A DNA stretch of 24,187 nt from a virus. The notes beneath the pieces were generated by a model. That model was given only the letters and a program-made list of their open reading frames with translations, was not told where the DNA came from and searched no databases. Shown piece after piece: positions 1 to 6,339 of the stretch. Numbering within the stretch: the stretch's first letter is position 1; every line of letters starts with the position of its first letter. The position numbers were made by a program, and so were the translations under genes. The stretch lies in IMG/VR virus record IMGVR_UViG_3300043823_000176, positions 1 through 24,187 of that record; one strand, 5' to 3'.

Positions 1-412
1 CACCGTAGTAACCTACATCCACCTCTAGGTCAACTCCTCGATGTGTACTAGCAGCGTGTAATCCTAACGACGCCCATGTATAACATTCTTGCCATTCTTG
101 ATTGCGCTCGTGAAACTGAGACAATAACAAGTACGCCTCTGGGCGTGCTGGGTGATATGCAATAGCTTGCAACAGAGTATTACTTACTGTGTGAATTCTA
201 TCGCTCTGGTCATGGAAACAGTGCGAGATGCGAAGAAGAGATGCATAGGCTAGCTCTGGGTGGCTGTCATAACCATGCTCAGCAGTTCGATGATAGAACG
301 CCACAGCGCTAGCGGTTTGGTTAAGGTTCTCATAAGCAACTGCAGCCTGAAAGTTATATTCAGGATTAAAAGTGTCAGTAGAAACCTTAATGATTAAATC
401 TTCAATTCGCAT
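1..412 (-). CDS. TPR-type protein, probable N-terminal part of a glycosyltransferase-associated protein (partial)
   Basis: The frame starts at the ATG complementary to 410-412 and runs off the left edge, giving 137 codons without a stop. The visible part is helical and resembles the TPR-like segments that accompany glycosyltransferase domains. It has paired-helix residues around 'YENLNQTASAVAFYHRTAEHG' style repeats, then 'HPARPEAYLLLSQFHERNQEW' and 'CYTWASLGL', which match the 'hP.RpEally.La..yr..g.w..ay..a..gl' pattern I know from that group. No catalytic glycosyltransferase motif is visible in this fragment. A good GGAGG ribosome binding site (complement of about 422-426) lies about nine bases before the start. 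The gene overlaps the end of the GH130-like gene by 11 bp, so the two are probably one operon acting on glycans. The function beyond TPR is inferred. Confidence 0.6.
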   Translation of the reverse strand, partial: MRIEDLIIKVSTDTFNPEYNFQAAVAYENLNQTASAVAFYHRTAEHGYDSHPELAYASLLRISHCFHDQSDRIHTVSNTLLQAIAYHPARPEAYLLLSQFHERNQEWQECYTWASLGLHAASTHRGVDLEVDVGYYG

Positions 413-1397
413 AGTTCAGCGCCTCCATAATTAAATCTTCTACCACTACTCTTGGTGTGCGAAGAATAAAGGCTGCGTCATCAGCAGCTCCAAAGCTAAT
501 AAGAAGGTCCTCACCAAAGATAGCTGCACCCGTGCAGAACTCGATAGGAAACTCTAGGAACGAGAAGGGGTTTGATAACCCAACAAAATTGAATTCGCTA
601 TCCCACACGCATAAACGATGTCGATAGATAGCGTCTTTCTGTCCTAGATAGTTCTTAAACAAATCAACTTCGTGAGTAATAGAAATGTACATATTGCCCC
701 AGCGCAGAACGTGACTAGAACCTCGTTGGTCTTTAGATGGGCGGGGAGTTTCTTTAACAAACACTGATGTAGTCTCAAGCTTTTCAGGATTTGCATAAAC
801 AAGTTCTGTTGGACAAGTCCACTTAACAAAATGATACGGTCTATCTAAAACAGGAATCCAATTCTTTTCGCAGTATGACTCTTCAGGTCCTGGAACAGGA
901 ATACGTAATCTGCTTAGTTCCTTAACTGTTCTAGTCTGCCAATCAATCTCAACCTTGGAATACTCCATGCGTCCTTGACCATTAGTCGTAGTATCTCGTC
1001 TAACCCCAACTAAATAGTAATCGCCATCCCACTTAACAAGGCGGGCATCCTCTAACCCTACAAACTCCCAGATAGGTTCATGGAGAGTGAGCATATCTAC
1101 GTGTGCGTAGTCCATAACCTCTAAGTTGTCATCGAGCTTACAGATGTAGTTCTCTGTTACAAGGCGCATATCTTTTTCTGGATGAAGGTAGGCAAGTGGA
1201 CCCCAGCGGGTAGGGAACATCTGCTTGTTCTCTGCGTGCAACAACGTGTAGTTGCAGTGGCGAAGGTTAACAAGAATCTGCCCGTCATCTACAAATACGG
1301 ATGGGTTTAATAGCCCTGTGCCTCGTGTAAGACCTTTGGGAATAACTAGCGGGGCTAATTTTCCGCCATGTTCCACAGCCTTTTGAACCATATTCAT
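402..1397 (-). CDS. GH130-like five-bladed beta-propeller glycosidase/phosphorylase-like protein
   Basis: This 331-residue protein has the landmark motifs of the GH130/GH43-like five-bladed propeller group: NPSVF at 31-35, GLEDARL at 114-120 (compare G(V/L)EDPR, whose Asp is catalytic in GH130 mannoside phosphorylases), EKNWIP at 177-182, RGSSHVLRW at about 225-233 and SFGAADDAAF at 301-310 (compare YGAADT). Known GH130 members phosphorolyse beta-mannosides. Phage and cell-wall-glycan relatives often sit beside glycosyltransferases, as here. There is no signal peptide or membrane segment, so it is probably cytoplasmic. The start at 1397 has no Shine-Dalgarno sequence but has a TAAACT hexamer seven bases upstream, consistent with a leaderless transcript. 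An alternative start is two codons further in. The fold assignment is fairly secure; the substrate and activity are not. Confidence 0.7.
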   Translation of the reverse strand: MNMVQKAVEHGGKLAPLVIPKGLTRGTGLLNPSVFVDDGQILVNLRHCNYTLLHAENKQMFPTRWGPLAYLHPEKDMRLVTENYICKLDDNLEVMDYAHVDMLTLHEPIWEFVGLEDARLVKWDGDYYLVGVRRDTTTNGQGRMEYSKVEIDWQTRTVKELSRLRIPVPGPEESYCEKNWIPVLDRPYHFVKWTCPTELVYANPEKLETTSVFVKETPRPSKDQRGSSHVLRWGNMYISITHEVDLFKNYLGQKDAIYRHRLCVWDSEFNFVGLSNPFSFLEFPIEFCTGAAIFGEDLLISFGAADDAAFILRTPRVVVEDLIMEALNYAN

Positions 1398-1404
1398 TGG
1401 GGTT

Positions 1405-1410
1405 AGTTTA
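1405..1410 (-). promoter_or_regulatory. Candidate -10 element of a leaderless promoter for the glycan operon
   Basis: On the minus strand TAAACT is followed by seven bases and then the ATG at 1397. No Shine-Dalgarno sequence is present before this start. The spacing matches the TANNNT-N6/7-ATG arrangement known for leaderless actinobacterial transcripts. No convincing -35 box is seen. This is a prediction from spacing only. Confidence 0.4.
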
Positions 1411-1456
1411 GCAAAGATTATGCCGTATTAGGGAAATATTACGGGGAGCTGGGATA

Positions 1457-1462
1457 TAAACT
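1457..1462 (+). promoter_or_regulatory. Candidate -10 element of a leaderless promoter for the structural operon
   Basis: TAAACT (within TATAAACT, 1455-1462) is followed by six bases and then the ATG at 1469, so transcription would start at or next to the start codon. It is the same hexamer as the one facing the other way at 1405-1410. TATAAACT also resembles T4-type late promoters (TATAAATA), which lack a -35 box, so a late-gene element is an alternative reading. Confidence 0.4.
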
Positions 1463-1468
1463 TAGGTA

Positions 1469-2002
1469 ATGCGCTCATATAGTCCTGGTGGTCGATTCGA
1501 CAAAGACTTTGAGCTGAACGATGTCAAAAATGGGATTGTTTCTGAGCTTCAGAACTCTGTTGGAACTACTGTCCAATGGTGGATTTATGACTCAGCCGAT
1601 ACTGTTGTTGACCCCATCTATGATGTTGGTGCTGTTGGTTCAGGTCGCCAATGGACGGGTCCTTTTACAGTCCCTGTTGTACGTGCGGTTCTCAAGCAAG
1701 GTGTGACCATGCAGTCTGACCAAGGTTTCTATAACACCGATACCTTGCACCTTCTGCTAGACGCCAACGTTATCCAGAAGTTAATCCCAGGGGTTTTAGA
1801 TAACCCTGACCCCGAAGACCGTGGAAGAGTTATCTTTAAAAATGAAGTCTTCCGCCCAAATCTATCCCAACAAGCAGGTATCATTGGAGATAAGTACAGC
1901 CTTCTCGTCGTGGACTGCCTCCAAGTTATGCCTGACGAAATGGTCAATGATTCGCAGTTTGCTGCGTATTCATCCAACGTACCAGATACTTACGACGATT
2001 AA
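1469..2002 (+). CDS. Probable head-tail joining / neck-region structural protein (uncertain)
   Basis: A 177-residue soluble protein with no signal peptide or membrane helix. I do not recognise a named family with certainty. The sequence looks like a beta-rich phage connector: an extended N-terminus (YSPGGRF), a central 'GSGRQWTGPFTVPVVRA' strand region at about residues 57-73, 'GVTMQSDQGFYNTDTLHLLLD', and an acidic C-terminal tail ending PDTYDD. The 'probe with d.Gfy..d.lhl' layout resembles head-closure or stopper proteins, and the gene precedes two likely neck/tail-completion genes and the sheath. It starts the plus-strand structural run, has no strong ribosome binding site, and is preceded by TAAACT six bases upstream. 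It could instead be another minor virion protein. Confidence 0.4.
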   Translation: MRSYSPGGRFDKDFELNDVKNGIVSELQNSVGTTVQWWIYDSADTVVDPIYDVGAVGSGRQWTGPFTVPVVRAVLKQGVTMQSDQGFYNTDTLHLLLDANVIQKLIPGVLDNPDPEDRGRVIFKNEVFRPNLSQQAGIIGDKYSLLVVDCLQVMPDEMVNDSQFAAYSSNVPDTYDD

Positions 2003-2011
2003 AGGAATCTA

Positions 2012-2317
2012 ATGGCACTTACACACGCACTTGTTAGCCTTAACAGTTCAACAGCAGTATTACTTAACTCAGACGCTACTGTTACAAATGGTGTAGAAAC
2101 ACGTTACACATGGCAGTACGGCACAATCTCTATTCAAAATGTTGACGCTTCAGCTACCGTTTATATCGGTGGGTCTACTGTGTCATCTACTTCCTATGGA
2201 ATCTCACTTGCCGCAGGTTCTTCAGTTACCCTTGACAGCCTTGGACCAGAGGAACTTGTTTACGCTATATCAACAGGGTCATCTAAGGTCGGTATCTTGA
2301 TGGTGACAACTGCGTGA
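2012..2317 (+). CDS. Small beta-rich virion protein (decoration or fibre-like), function unknown
   Basis: This 101-residue protein is rich in Ser, Thr, Val and Gly, with alternating hydrophobic residues typical of a small beta-sandwich. The stretch ISIQNVDASATVYIGGSTV, then 'SLAAGSSVTLDSLGPEELVYAIS', follows a pattern common in small phage capsid-decoration or minor structural proteins (strand, VYIGG, then a 'l.aG.s..ld..' turn). AAGGAATCT precedes the ATG at 2012 as a ribosome binding site. The stop overlaps the GTG of the next tiny ORF (GTGA). No enzymatic motif is present. The structural role is inferred from composition and position. Confidence 0.45.
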   Translation: MALTHALVSLNSSTAVLLNSDATVTNGVETRYTWQYGTISIQNVDASATVYIGGSTVSSTSYGISLAAGSSVTLDSLGPEELVYAISTGSSKVGILMVTTA

Positions 2318-2406
2318 GTATCCGTATAACTAAGAAGGGTGAGCGAATCACCACTTCCACAGCCAGCTCTAAAGGCGCTTCTTCCATTAAGGTCAAGGCT
2401 AAGTAA
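2314..2406 (+). CDS. Tiny basic protein, 30 residues, unknown function
   Basis: A GTG start at 2314 overlaps the preceding stop by four bases (GTGA), and the frame runs 30 codons to TAA at 2404-2406, which itself overlaps the ATG of the next ORF (TAATG). The product is Ser/Thr/Lys-rich and basic (begins MSIRITKKGER, ends IKVKAK). The two translational-coupling junctions and the lack of any gap argue that it is translated. It is too short for family recognition. Confidence 0.45.
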   Translation: MSIRITKKGERITTSTASSKGASSIKVKAK

Positions 2407-2543
2407 TGCCTTTCAAGAGCCAACAACAGAGAAAGTTCATGTATGCCAAGCATCCTGAACTGGCTCAAGAGTTTGAAGAGAAGACACCCAAGGGCAAAAA
2501 GCTACCTAAGAAAGTGAAGAAAACAAATGGCAAAAAAAGCTAA
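2406..2543 (+). CDS. Small lysine-rich phage protein (FKSQQQRKFMYAKHPE type)
   Basis: A 45-residue protein beginning MPFKSQQQRKFMYAKHPELA and continuing with an acidic turn, TPKGKKLPKK and a basic tail. The 'KSQ.QR.FMYAkhPe.A..we..TPkgkkLP' pattern is common in very small phage proteins of unknown function, often found near structural genes. It starts by a TAATG overlap with the previous ORF and overlaps the next one (start 2527) by 17 bases in another frame. A role in DNA binding or virion packaging is possible from its charge but unproven. Confidence 0.65.
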   Translation: MPFKSQQQRKFMYAKHPELAQEFEEKTPKGKKLPKKVKKTNGKKS

Positions 2544-2709
2544 GCTCGGTTCAGGCGCTCGTTTCGCTGCAATCGAAAAGAAGGCAAAAGCATCTGGCGC
2601 AGAGAACCCTGCTGCTGTAGCTGCTGCTGCTGGAGACAAGAAATACGGAAAAGCTAAGATGTCTAAGCTTGCTCAAAAGGGCAAGAAAGATGCTAAGAAA
2701 GGAAAGTAA
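2527..2709 (+). CDS. Small Lys/Ala-rich phage protein, unknown function
   Basis: This 60-residue protein (MAKKAKLGSGARFAAIEKKA..., then ENPAAVAAAAGDKKYGKAKMSKLAQKG) belongs to a recurrent type of tiny phage proteins with the layout 'MAKKAKLGsG.RFaal..k...gv.nPaalAa..G.kKyGkakm.kmA.kG'. About a quarter of the residues are Lys. It overlaps the upstream small ORF by 17 bases and is followed one base later by the cysteine-containing small ORF. The conserved layout suggests a real gene. Its biochemical role is unknown; charge suggests nucleic-acid contact. Confidence 0.65.
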   Translation: MAKKAKLGSGARFAAIEKKAKASGAENPAAVAAAAGDKKYGKAKMSKLAQKGKKDAKKGK

Positions 2710-2710
2710 T

Positions 2711-2905
2711 ATGTGCGCAACCTGTGGATGCAAAGCTAAGAAAAAGGCAGATAAAAAGCAAGATGCTAAGCTGACAAAGAGCATGAGCCCTAAGCAAAAG
2801 GCAGCCTTCAAGAAGGCAGATGCCAAGATGGATAAGAAGAATCCATCGGCTAAGGAAGATGCCAAAATGGACAAGGCATTAGCCAAGAAGGTTAAAAAGA
2901 AGTAA
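2711..2905 (+). CDS. Small Lys-rich protein with an N-terminal Cys cluster, unknown function
   Basis: I place the start at the ATG at 2711, one base after the preceding stop, because AAAGGAAAG directly upstream is a good ribosome binding site and the product then begins MCATCGCKAKKK. A longer reading from 2669 would read through the upstream gene. The 64-residue protein has Cys2, Cys5 and Cys7 followed by about 55 residues that are very rich in Lys, Ala and Asp (AKMDKKNPSAKEDAKMDKA). The Cys cluster could bind metal or be redox active, but three cysteines alone do not prove it. It is the last gene before the terminator at 2913-2935. Confidence 0.6.
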   Translation: MCATCGCKAKKKADKKQDAKLTKSMSPKQKAAFKKADAKMDKKNPSAKEDAKMDKALAKKVKKK

Positions 2906-2912
2906 TTAGTTG

Positions 2913-2935
2913 AAGCCCCAGAAATGGGGCTTTTT
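2913..2935 (+). terminator. Rho-independent terminator
   Basis: AAGCCCC (2913-2919) pairs perfectly with GGGGCTT (2926-2932) around a six-base loop, and the stem runs into a T-rich tract (2931-2939). It lies eight bases after the stop of the Cys/Lys small ORF, so it should end the transcript beginning near 1469. The remaining bases to the next gene at 3013 hold TATACT at 2939-2944 but no good -35 box, so I do not call a promoter there. Confidence 0.85.
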
Positions 2936-3012
2936 CTTTATACTTTAAATGTAGCCACTGTGCGGTGGTTGCGGCTTTACCTTGCGAATGACTGCTTTTA
3001 TAGGAGCTTACG

Positions 3013-3168
3013 ATGGCTGATAAAAAGATATCTCGTGCTGATGTCAATGACTTCGAGAACACTATCTTTCAGAACCTGCCCGACGCAAGGGAAAATCGTA
3101 ACAACTGGCTCGCTGTAACTGCTGCAGTTATTCTAGGGAAAGCGATATCCAAGCGTGGGAAGCATTGA
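3013..3168 (+). CDS. Small hypothetical protein, 51 residues
   Basis: The ATG at 3013 follows TAGGAGCTTACG, a clear ribosome binding site, and the frame runs 51 codons to TGA at 3166-3168. The product begins MADKKISRADVNDFENTIFQ, has a middle ARENRNNWLA and a hydrophobic AVTAAVILGKAI near the end. That is long enough for a short helix but not a convincing membrane segment. It overlaps the next gene by 14 bases. It sits between the terminator and the neck/tail-completion genes. No family is recognised. Confidence 0.5.
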   Translation: MADKKISRADVNDFENTIFQNLPDARENRNNWLAVTAAVILGKAISKRGKH

Positions 3169-3487
3169 CTTTAAAGAGTTCGAACGCCAAGCGTTTGCTG
3201 CTGCTCTTCCTGATTTAAACAAGCTCTTCAAAGAGCACGCTACCAGCAATCACGGCTGGGTCGATGAACTGGTTGAGCAAATCGAGATTATCGATGACAA
3301 TTCAAATATCCAGTGGTCCTATCCAGATGCTATCGAGGAAGAAGTATTTAACTCTGAGCATGGTGAAATAGGAACTCCTCCCGCTGCTGCGATGCGCACT
3401 TACAAAAACAAGATAATGGATGATATCCATGACATTGTTGAGGATGCCATTGTCGCTGCCCTATTCCAATCGGATGTGTTTGAATGA
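3155..3487 (+). CDS. Probable HK97 gp10-like neck/tail-completion protein
   Basis: A 110-residue protein from a GTG at 3155, the only ordinary start upstream of the conserved part. The layout fits HK97 gp10-type proteins: an N-terminal helix (DFKEFERQAFAAALPDLN), a middle strand region (IQWSYPDAIEEEVFNSEHGEIGTPP) and then AAAMRTY followed by a long C-terminal helix. This matches the 'vE.Gt...p.pamR' feature of the family. Such proteins join the head connector to the tail terminator. The gene overlaps the following, probably tail-terminator, gene by four bases (ATGA), which supports that reading. No ribosome binding site at ideal distance is seen, so the start may rely on coupling. Confidence 0.5.
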   Translation: MGSIDFKEFERQAFAAALPDLNKLFKEHATSNHGWVDELVEQIEIIDDNSNIQWSYPDAIEEEVFNSEHGEIGTPPAAAMRTYKNKIMDDIHDIVEDAIVAALFQSDVFE

Positions 3488-4140
3488 CAGTAGAAACAAC
3501 TTTCCTCCTTCGCGAAGACGAAGCCCTCAAGTCCTTACTCTCAGGAATCACTGTAACTGACGGAAAGAGTGCTGCCCGTCCTGTTAAGGTCTGGTTCACC
3601 CTTCCTGATGTTGAAGTACAAAGCCAGACATTTCCTTTTATAACTCTTGACCTTATCGATATCGTACAGTCTAAGGAACGACAAGTAGGTGGAGGAACTG
3701 TTTACAGCGCTGACCTAGGTGGTCAAGTAGTAGCAGAAGACGGTGTCGTCTACAGCTACCCAGAACCTATTGCTTGGGACTTGTACTATCAAATAAGCAC
3801 CTTCTCTCGTCACCCACGACATGACCGAGAACTTATGAAGCAATTGCTTCAGACATATACCCCTGGAAAATGGGGCTACTTACCTTTGCCTAACTCAGAT
3901 GCGAGTGTATACGAATACCGACATATGTTCGTTGACAGTTATGCAAAAAGAGACACTGTTGTAGAAAACAGGCGTCTCTTTAGAAACATAATCACTGTGC
4001 GAGTTTTAACAGAGATGACCCAAGATGCAGCATCTGCCGCGGCTTTGTCACTTGTCGAGACCGTCGAAATTACATCAAACATCACTACGATACCTACGAC
4101 TTTCACTCCGATACAACAGACGGTCACATCTACTTCATAA
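3484..4140 (+). CDS. Probable tail terminator / tail-completion protein
   Basis: A 218-residue soluble protein starting within an ATGA overlap. It has an alpha/beta core: LREDEALKSLL near the N-terminus, 'FPFITLDLIDI' at about 51-61, a strand 'AWDLYYQISTFSRHPRHDRELMKQLL' at about 98-123, and a late strand 'RLFRNIITVRVLTEM'. Alternating input values such as 'y.i.tfs....hd..l...l' and the closing FR...ITVRV strand are features of tail-terminator-like proteins that cap the tube. The last 40 residues are Thr/Ser/Ile-rich and look flexible. Its position directly before the sheath gene fits. No invariant motif makes the call certain. Confidence 0.5.
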   Translation: MTVETTFLLREDEALKSLLSGITVTDGKSAARPVKVWFTLPDVEVQSQTFPFITLDLIDIVQSKERQVGGGTVYSADLGGQVVAEDGVVYSYPEPIAWDLYYQISTFSRHPRHDRELMKQLLQTYTPGKWGYLPLPNSDASVYEYRHMFVDSYAKRDTVVENRRLFRNIITVRVLTEMTQDAASAAALSLVETVEITSNITTIPTTFTPIQQTVTSTS

Positions 4141-4157
4141 TCTAAAGGAGATATCTC

Positions 4158-5687
4158 ATGGCAGTTTATCAACGCCCAGGCGTGTATGTGTCAGAAACAT
4201 TGACACCTACTCCGCCATCCGCTGGAGTTGCTACAAACGTTGCTGCCGCCTTTCTCGGCGCAGTAAATCAAGGTCCAGCAACACCAACGCTCGTTACATC
4301 TTGGAGTCAATTTACTCAGCTATACGGTAGCTGGGCATATGACACTACAGACACATTCCGCTTAGCTGTCTACTCATTCCTAGTTCTAGGGGCAGGTGGA
4401 CAATGCTACATCCAACGTGTAGCAGCTTCAGGTGCTTCAACCGCTTCTCGTTTATTCCTTGACTCAAGTGGAACAGGCAACACTATTGGTACTGCCAACA
4501 CAATGGCTATCAATGCTCTTAGCTCTGGTGCTTGGGGTAACAATATTTATGTAGATGTTGTAAAACAATCTGCAACTACTTCTCGTTTCTCTCTTGTTGT
4601 GTACTACGGAAGCAGCGCTATCAATAGTGTTGTAGAGCGTTGGAACGACTTGTGCATGGATGTAACAGACCCTCGTTACGCACCACAGGTAATCAACGGA
4701 GTATCACAATGGATTACTCTTACCGATGAGTCAGATACAGCTTCTGAGCCAGGAAAGTCTCCATTCGCTGTAGCTGGTGTACAACTTGCTGGTGGAGCAA
4801 ATGGTTCTGGTGGACAAACAGCCACAGCTGTTTCTACAGCAGTAACAGGCTTTAACACAGTAAACCAAAGCCTTCTTATTAATGCTCCTGGAATTACAGA
4901 CTCTACTTCAGTAAACACACTTCTTTCATATGCTGTTGGTCGTGCAGACTGCTTTGTAATAATTGACCCAGGCTATCAAGACGTTTCAGATGAGCTCACT
5001 TTGTCTGCTGCGTATACTCAAACATCTTATGGTGCTGCGTACTATCCAAACATTACAATCGCAGACCCAACAACAAACGCTCCAGGAGCTACAAAGTCAA
5101 TCGCTCCAGGGGGTGCTGTTGCTGCAGCATACGTAAAAACAGACAGCAGCCGTGGAGTTTTCAAGGCACCAGCTGGTCTCCAAACACGTTTAGGTGGAGT
5201 AGTTAATGTTGCTCCAATCGTAAGCGCTGACTTAGATTCTCTAAACTCAGGTGGAGCAGCAGGAGTTCCTGTTAACGCAATCCGCTTCATCAATGGAGCT
5301 GGCATTGTTATCATGGGTGCTCGTACACTTCAACAAGGTTATGTAACCATGTACATCCCAATTCGTCGTACATTGATTTACTTAGAGAAAGCGCTAAATG
5401 ACTTAACTAAGTTCGCCTTGTTTGAGCCAAACGACGGCACATTGTGGAGAACAATCAACGCAACAGTAAGCAACTTCCTTAATTCCTTCTGGCGTCAAGG
5501 TGGCTTGCGTGGCACAACCCCACAACAAGCTTTTTATGTTGTATGTGACTCTACAAATAATAACGTTTCAAGCATCGATGCTGGAATCGTCAACATCAGC
5601 GTTGGAGTAGCTCTACAACGTCCAGCAGAATTCGTTGTCATTAATATTGCACAATATGACGGCGGAACAGTAATTACAAGCGCATAA
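4158..5687 (+). CDS. Tail sheath protein
   Basis: This 509-residue protein is the contractile sheath. It starts MAVYQRPGVYVSE, matching the conserved PGVYvsE strand used for linking sheath subunits. Near the C-terminus come 'YVTMYIPIRRTLIYLEKALNDLTKFALFEPNDGTLW', the RR(T/V)..yie.sl......fepN...lw signature, and 'VNISVGVALQRPAEFVVINIAQYDGG', the C-terminal strand that completes the sheath mesh. The variable middle (about residues 100-340) is Ser/Thr/Ala-rich and is presumably the surface-exposed insertion domain. AAAGGAGATATCTC gives a strong ribosome binding site, fitting a highly made protein. The tube gene follows 11 bases later, the standard pairing. Length is within the usual sheath range. 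Confidence 0.95.
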   Translation: MAVYQRPGVYVSETLTPTPPSAGVATNVAAAFLGAVNQGPATPTLVTSWSQFTQLYGSWAYDTTDTFRLAVYSFLVLGAGGQCYIQRVAASGASTASRLFLDSSGTGNTIGTANTMAINALSSGAWGNNIYVDVVKQSATTSRFSLVVYYGSSAINSVVERWNDLCMDVTDPRYAPQVINGVSQWITLTDESDTASEPGKSPFAVAGVQLAGGANGSGGQTATAVSTAVTGFNTVNQSLLINAPGITDSTSVNTLLSYAVGRADCFVIIDPGYQDVSDELTLSAAYTQTSYGAAYYPNITIADPTTNAPGATKSIAPGGAVAAAYVKTDSSRGVFKAPAGLQTRLGGVVNVAPIVSADLDSLNSGGAAGVPVNAIRFINGAGIVIMGARTLQQGYVTMYIPIRRTLIYLEKALNDLTKFALFEPNDGTLWRTINATVSNFLNSFWRQGGLRGTTPQQAFYVVCDSTNNNVSSIDAGIVNISVGVALQRPAEFVVINIAQYDGGTVITSA

Positions 5688-5698
5688 GGAGATAAATT

Positions 5699-6316
5699 AT
5701 GACAACACCTGACTTAACCCGTTGGTCCGAGCGCCAAACTGACCCGCTACGCAATTTTAAATATTTCGTAGAGTTTCAAGCAGCGTCCAATGGAAACCCA
5801 ATGTTTGACTCAACGATTTCAGGCTTCTCAGGAGGCTTTACATCAGTTCAAGGATTGGCTATCAACACCCAAGCTATTGGATACCGTGAAGGTGGCTTCA
5901 ACACTACTGTTCACCAAATCCCAGGGCAAACATCCTTCCAACCTATCGTTCTAAGTCGTGGCATGATTTATGGTCAAGACCAAGCGATTACTTGGATGCG
6001 TGGTTTGTTCGCAGCAGCAGCGGGTCAACAACTTCCGCTAACTGGTGCTGACTTCCGACTAGACGTAAAAATCTACGTTCAGGACCAACCATCAGCTAAC
6101 ACAAACACAGCAGGAATCAACAATGTCACCTCTAGAGCAGTATTTACAGCACACAATGCGTGGATTACTGGTCTAAGCTATAGCGACCTAAACGGTACAG
6201 ATAACAACTTGCTATTCGAGACAATGACACTTGTCCACGAAGGCTTGGACGTATTCTTTACTGACCCAACAACAAACAATCAGATTACTTCACACTCATA
6301 CACAACCACACTATAA
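5699..6316 (+). CDS. Tail tube protein (T4 gp19-like)
   Basis: A 205-residue protein beginning MTTPDLTRWSERQTDPLRNFKYFVEFQ, the typical opening of gp19-type tubes (DPlrnf.F.ve...). It continues with 'ISGFSGGFTSVQGLAINTQAIGYREGG' and 'QTSFQPIVLSRGM', matching 'f..vsGl..e.e...y.EGg.......pg......i.l.rG'. These strands form the beta-barrel that stacks as hexameric rings inside the sheath. AAGGAGATAAATT is a strong ribosome binding site. The position between sheath and chaperone/tape measure is canonical. Confidence 0.93.
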   Translation: MTTPDLTRWSERQTDPLRNFKYFVEFQAASNGNPMFDSTISGFSGGFTSVQGLAINTQAIGYREGGFNTTVHQIPGQTSFQPIVLSRGMIYGQDQAITWMRGLFAAAAGQQLPLTGADFRLDVKIYVQDQPSANTNTAGINNVTSRAVFTAHNAWITGLSYSDLNGTDNNLLFETMTLVHEGLDVFFTDPTTNNQITSHSYTTTL

Positions 6317-6339
6317 GTTAACTTAAAGGAGCACCATTC

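Noticed and set aside
2669-2710. ATG at 2669 as start of the Cys/Lys small protein
   Set aside because: It would overlap the preceding small gene by 41 bases, whereas ATG 2711 has AAAGGAAAG upstream and gives the expected short N-terminus before the Cys cluster.
2939-2944. TATACT after the terminator as a promoter for the 3013 gene
   Set aside because: A -35 box at proper distance would fall in the terminator stem and does not match; the nearest TTGAAG is about 23 bases away. The 5' leader would also be long.
6314-6325. 12-bp perfect palindrome TAAGTTAACTTA between tube and chaperone genes
   Set aside because: It includes the tube stop codon, has no loop or T-tract and no second copy was noticed. 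A palindrome of this size in AT-rich spacer can arise by chance, so I do not call it an operator or terminator.
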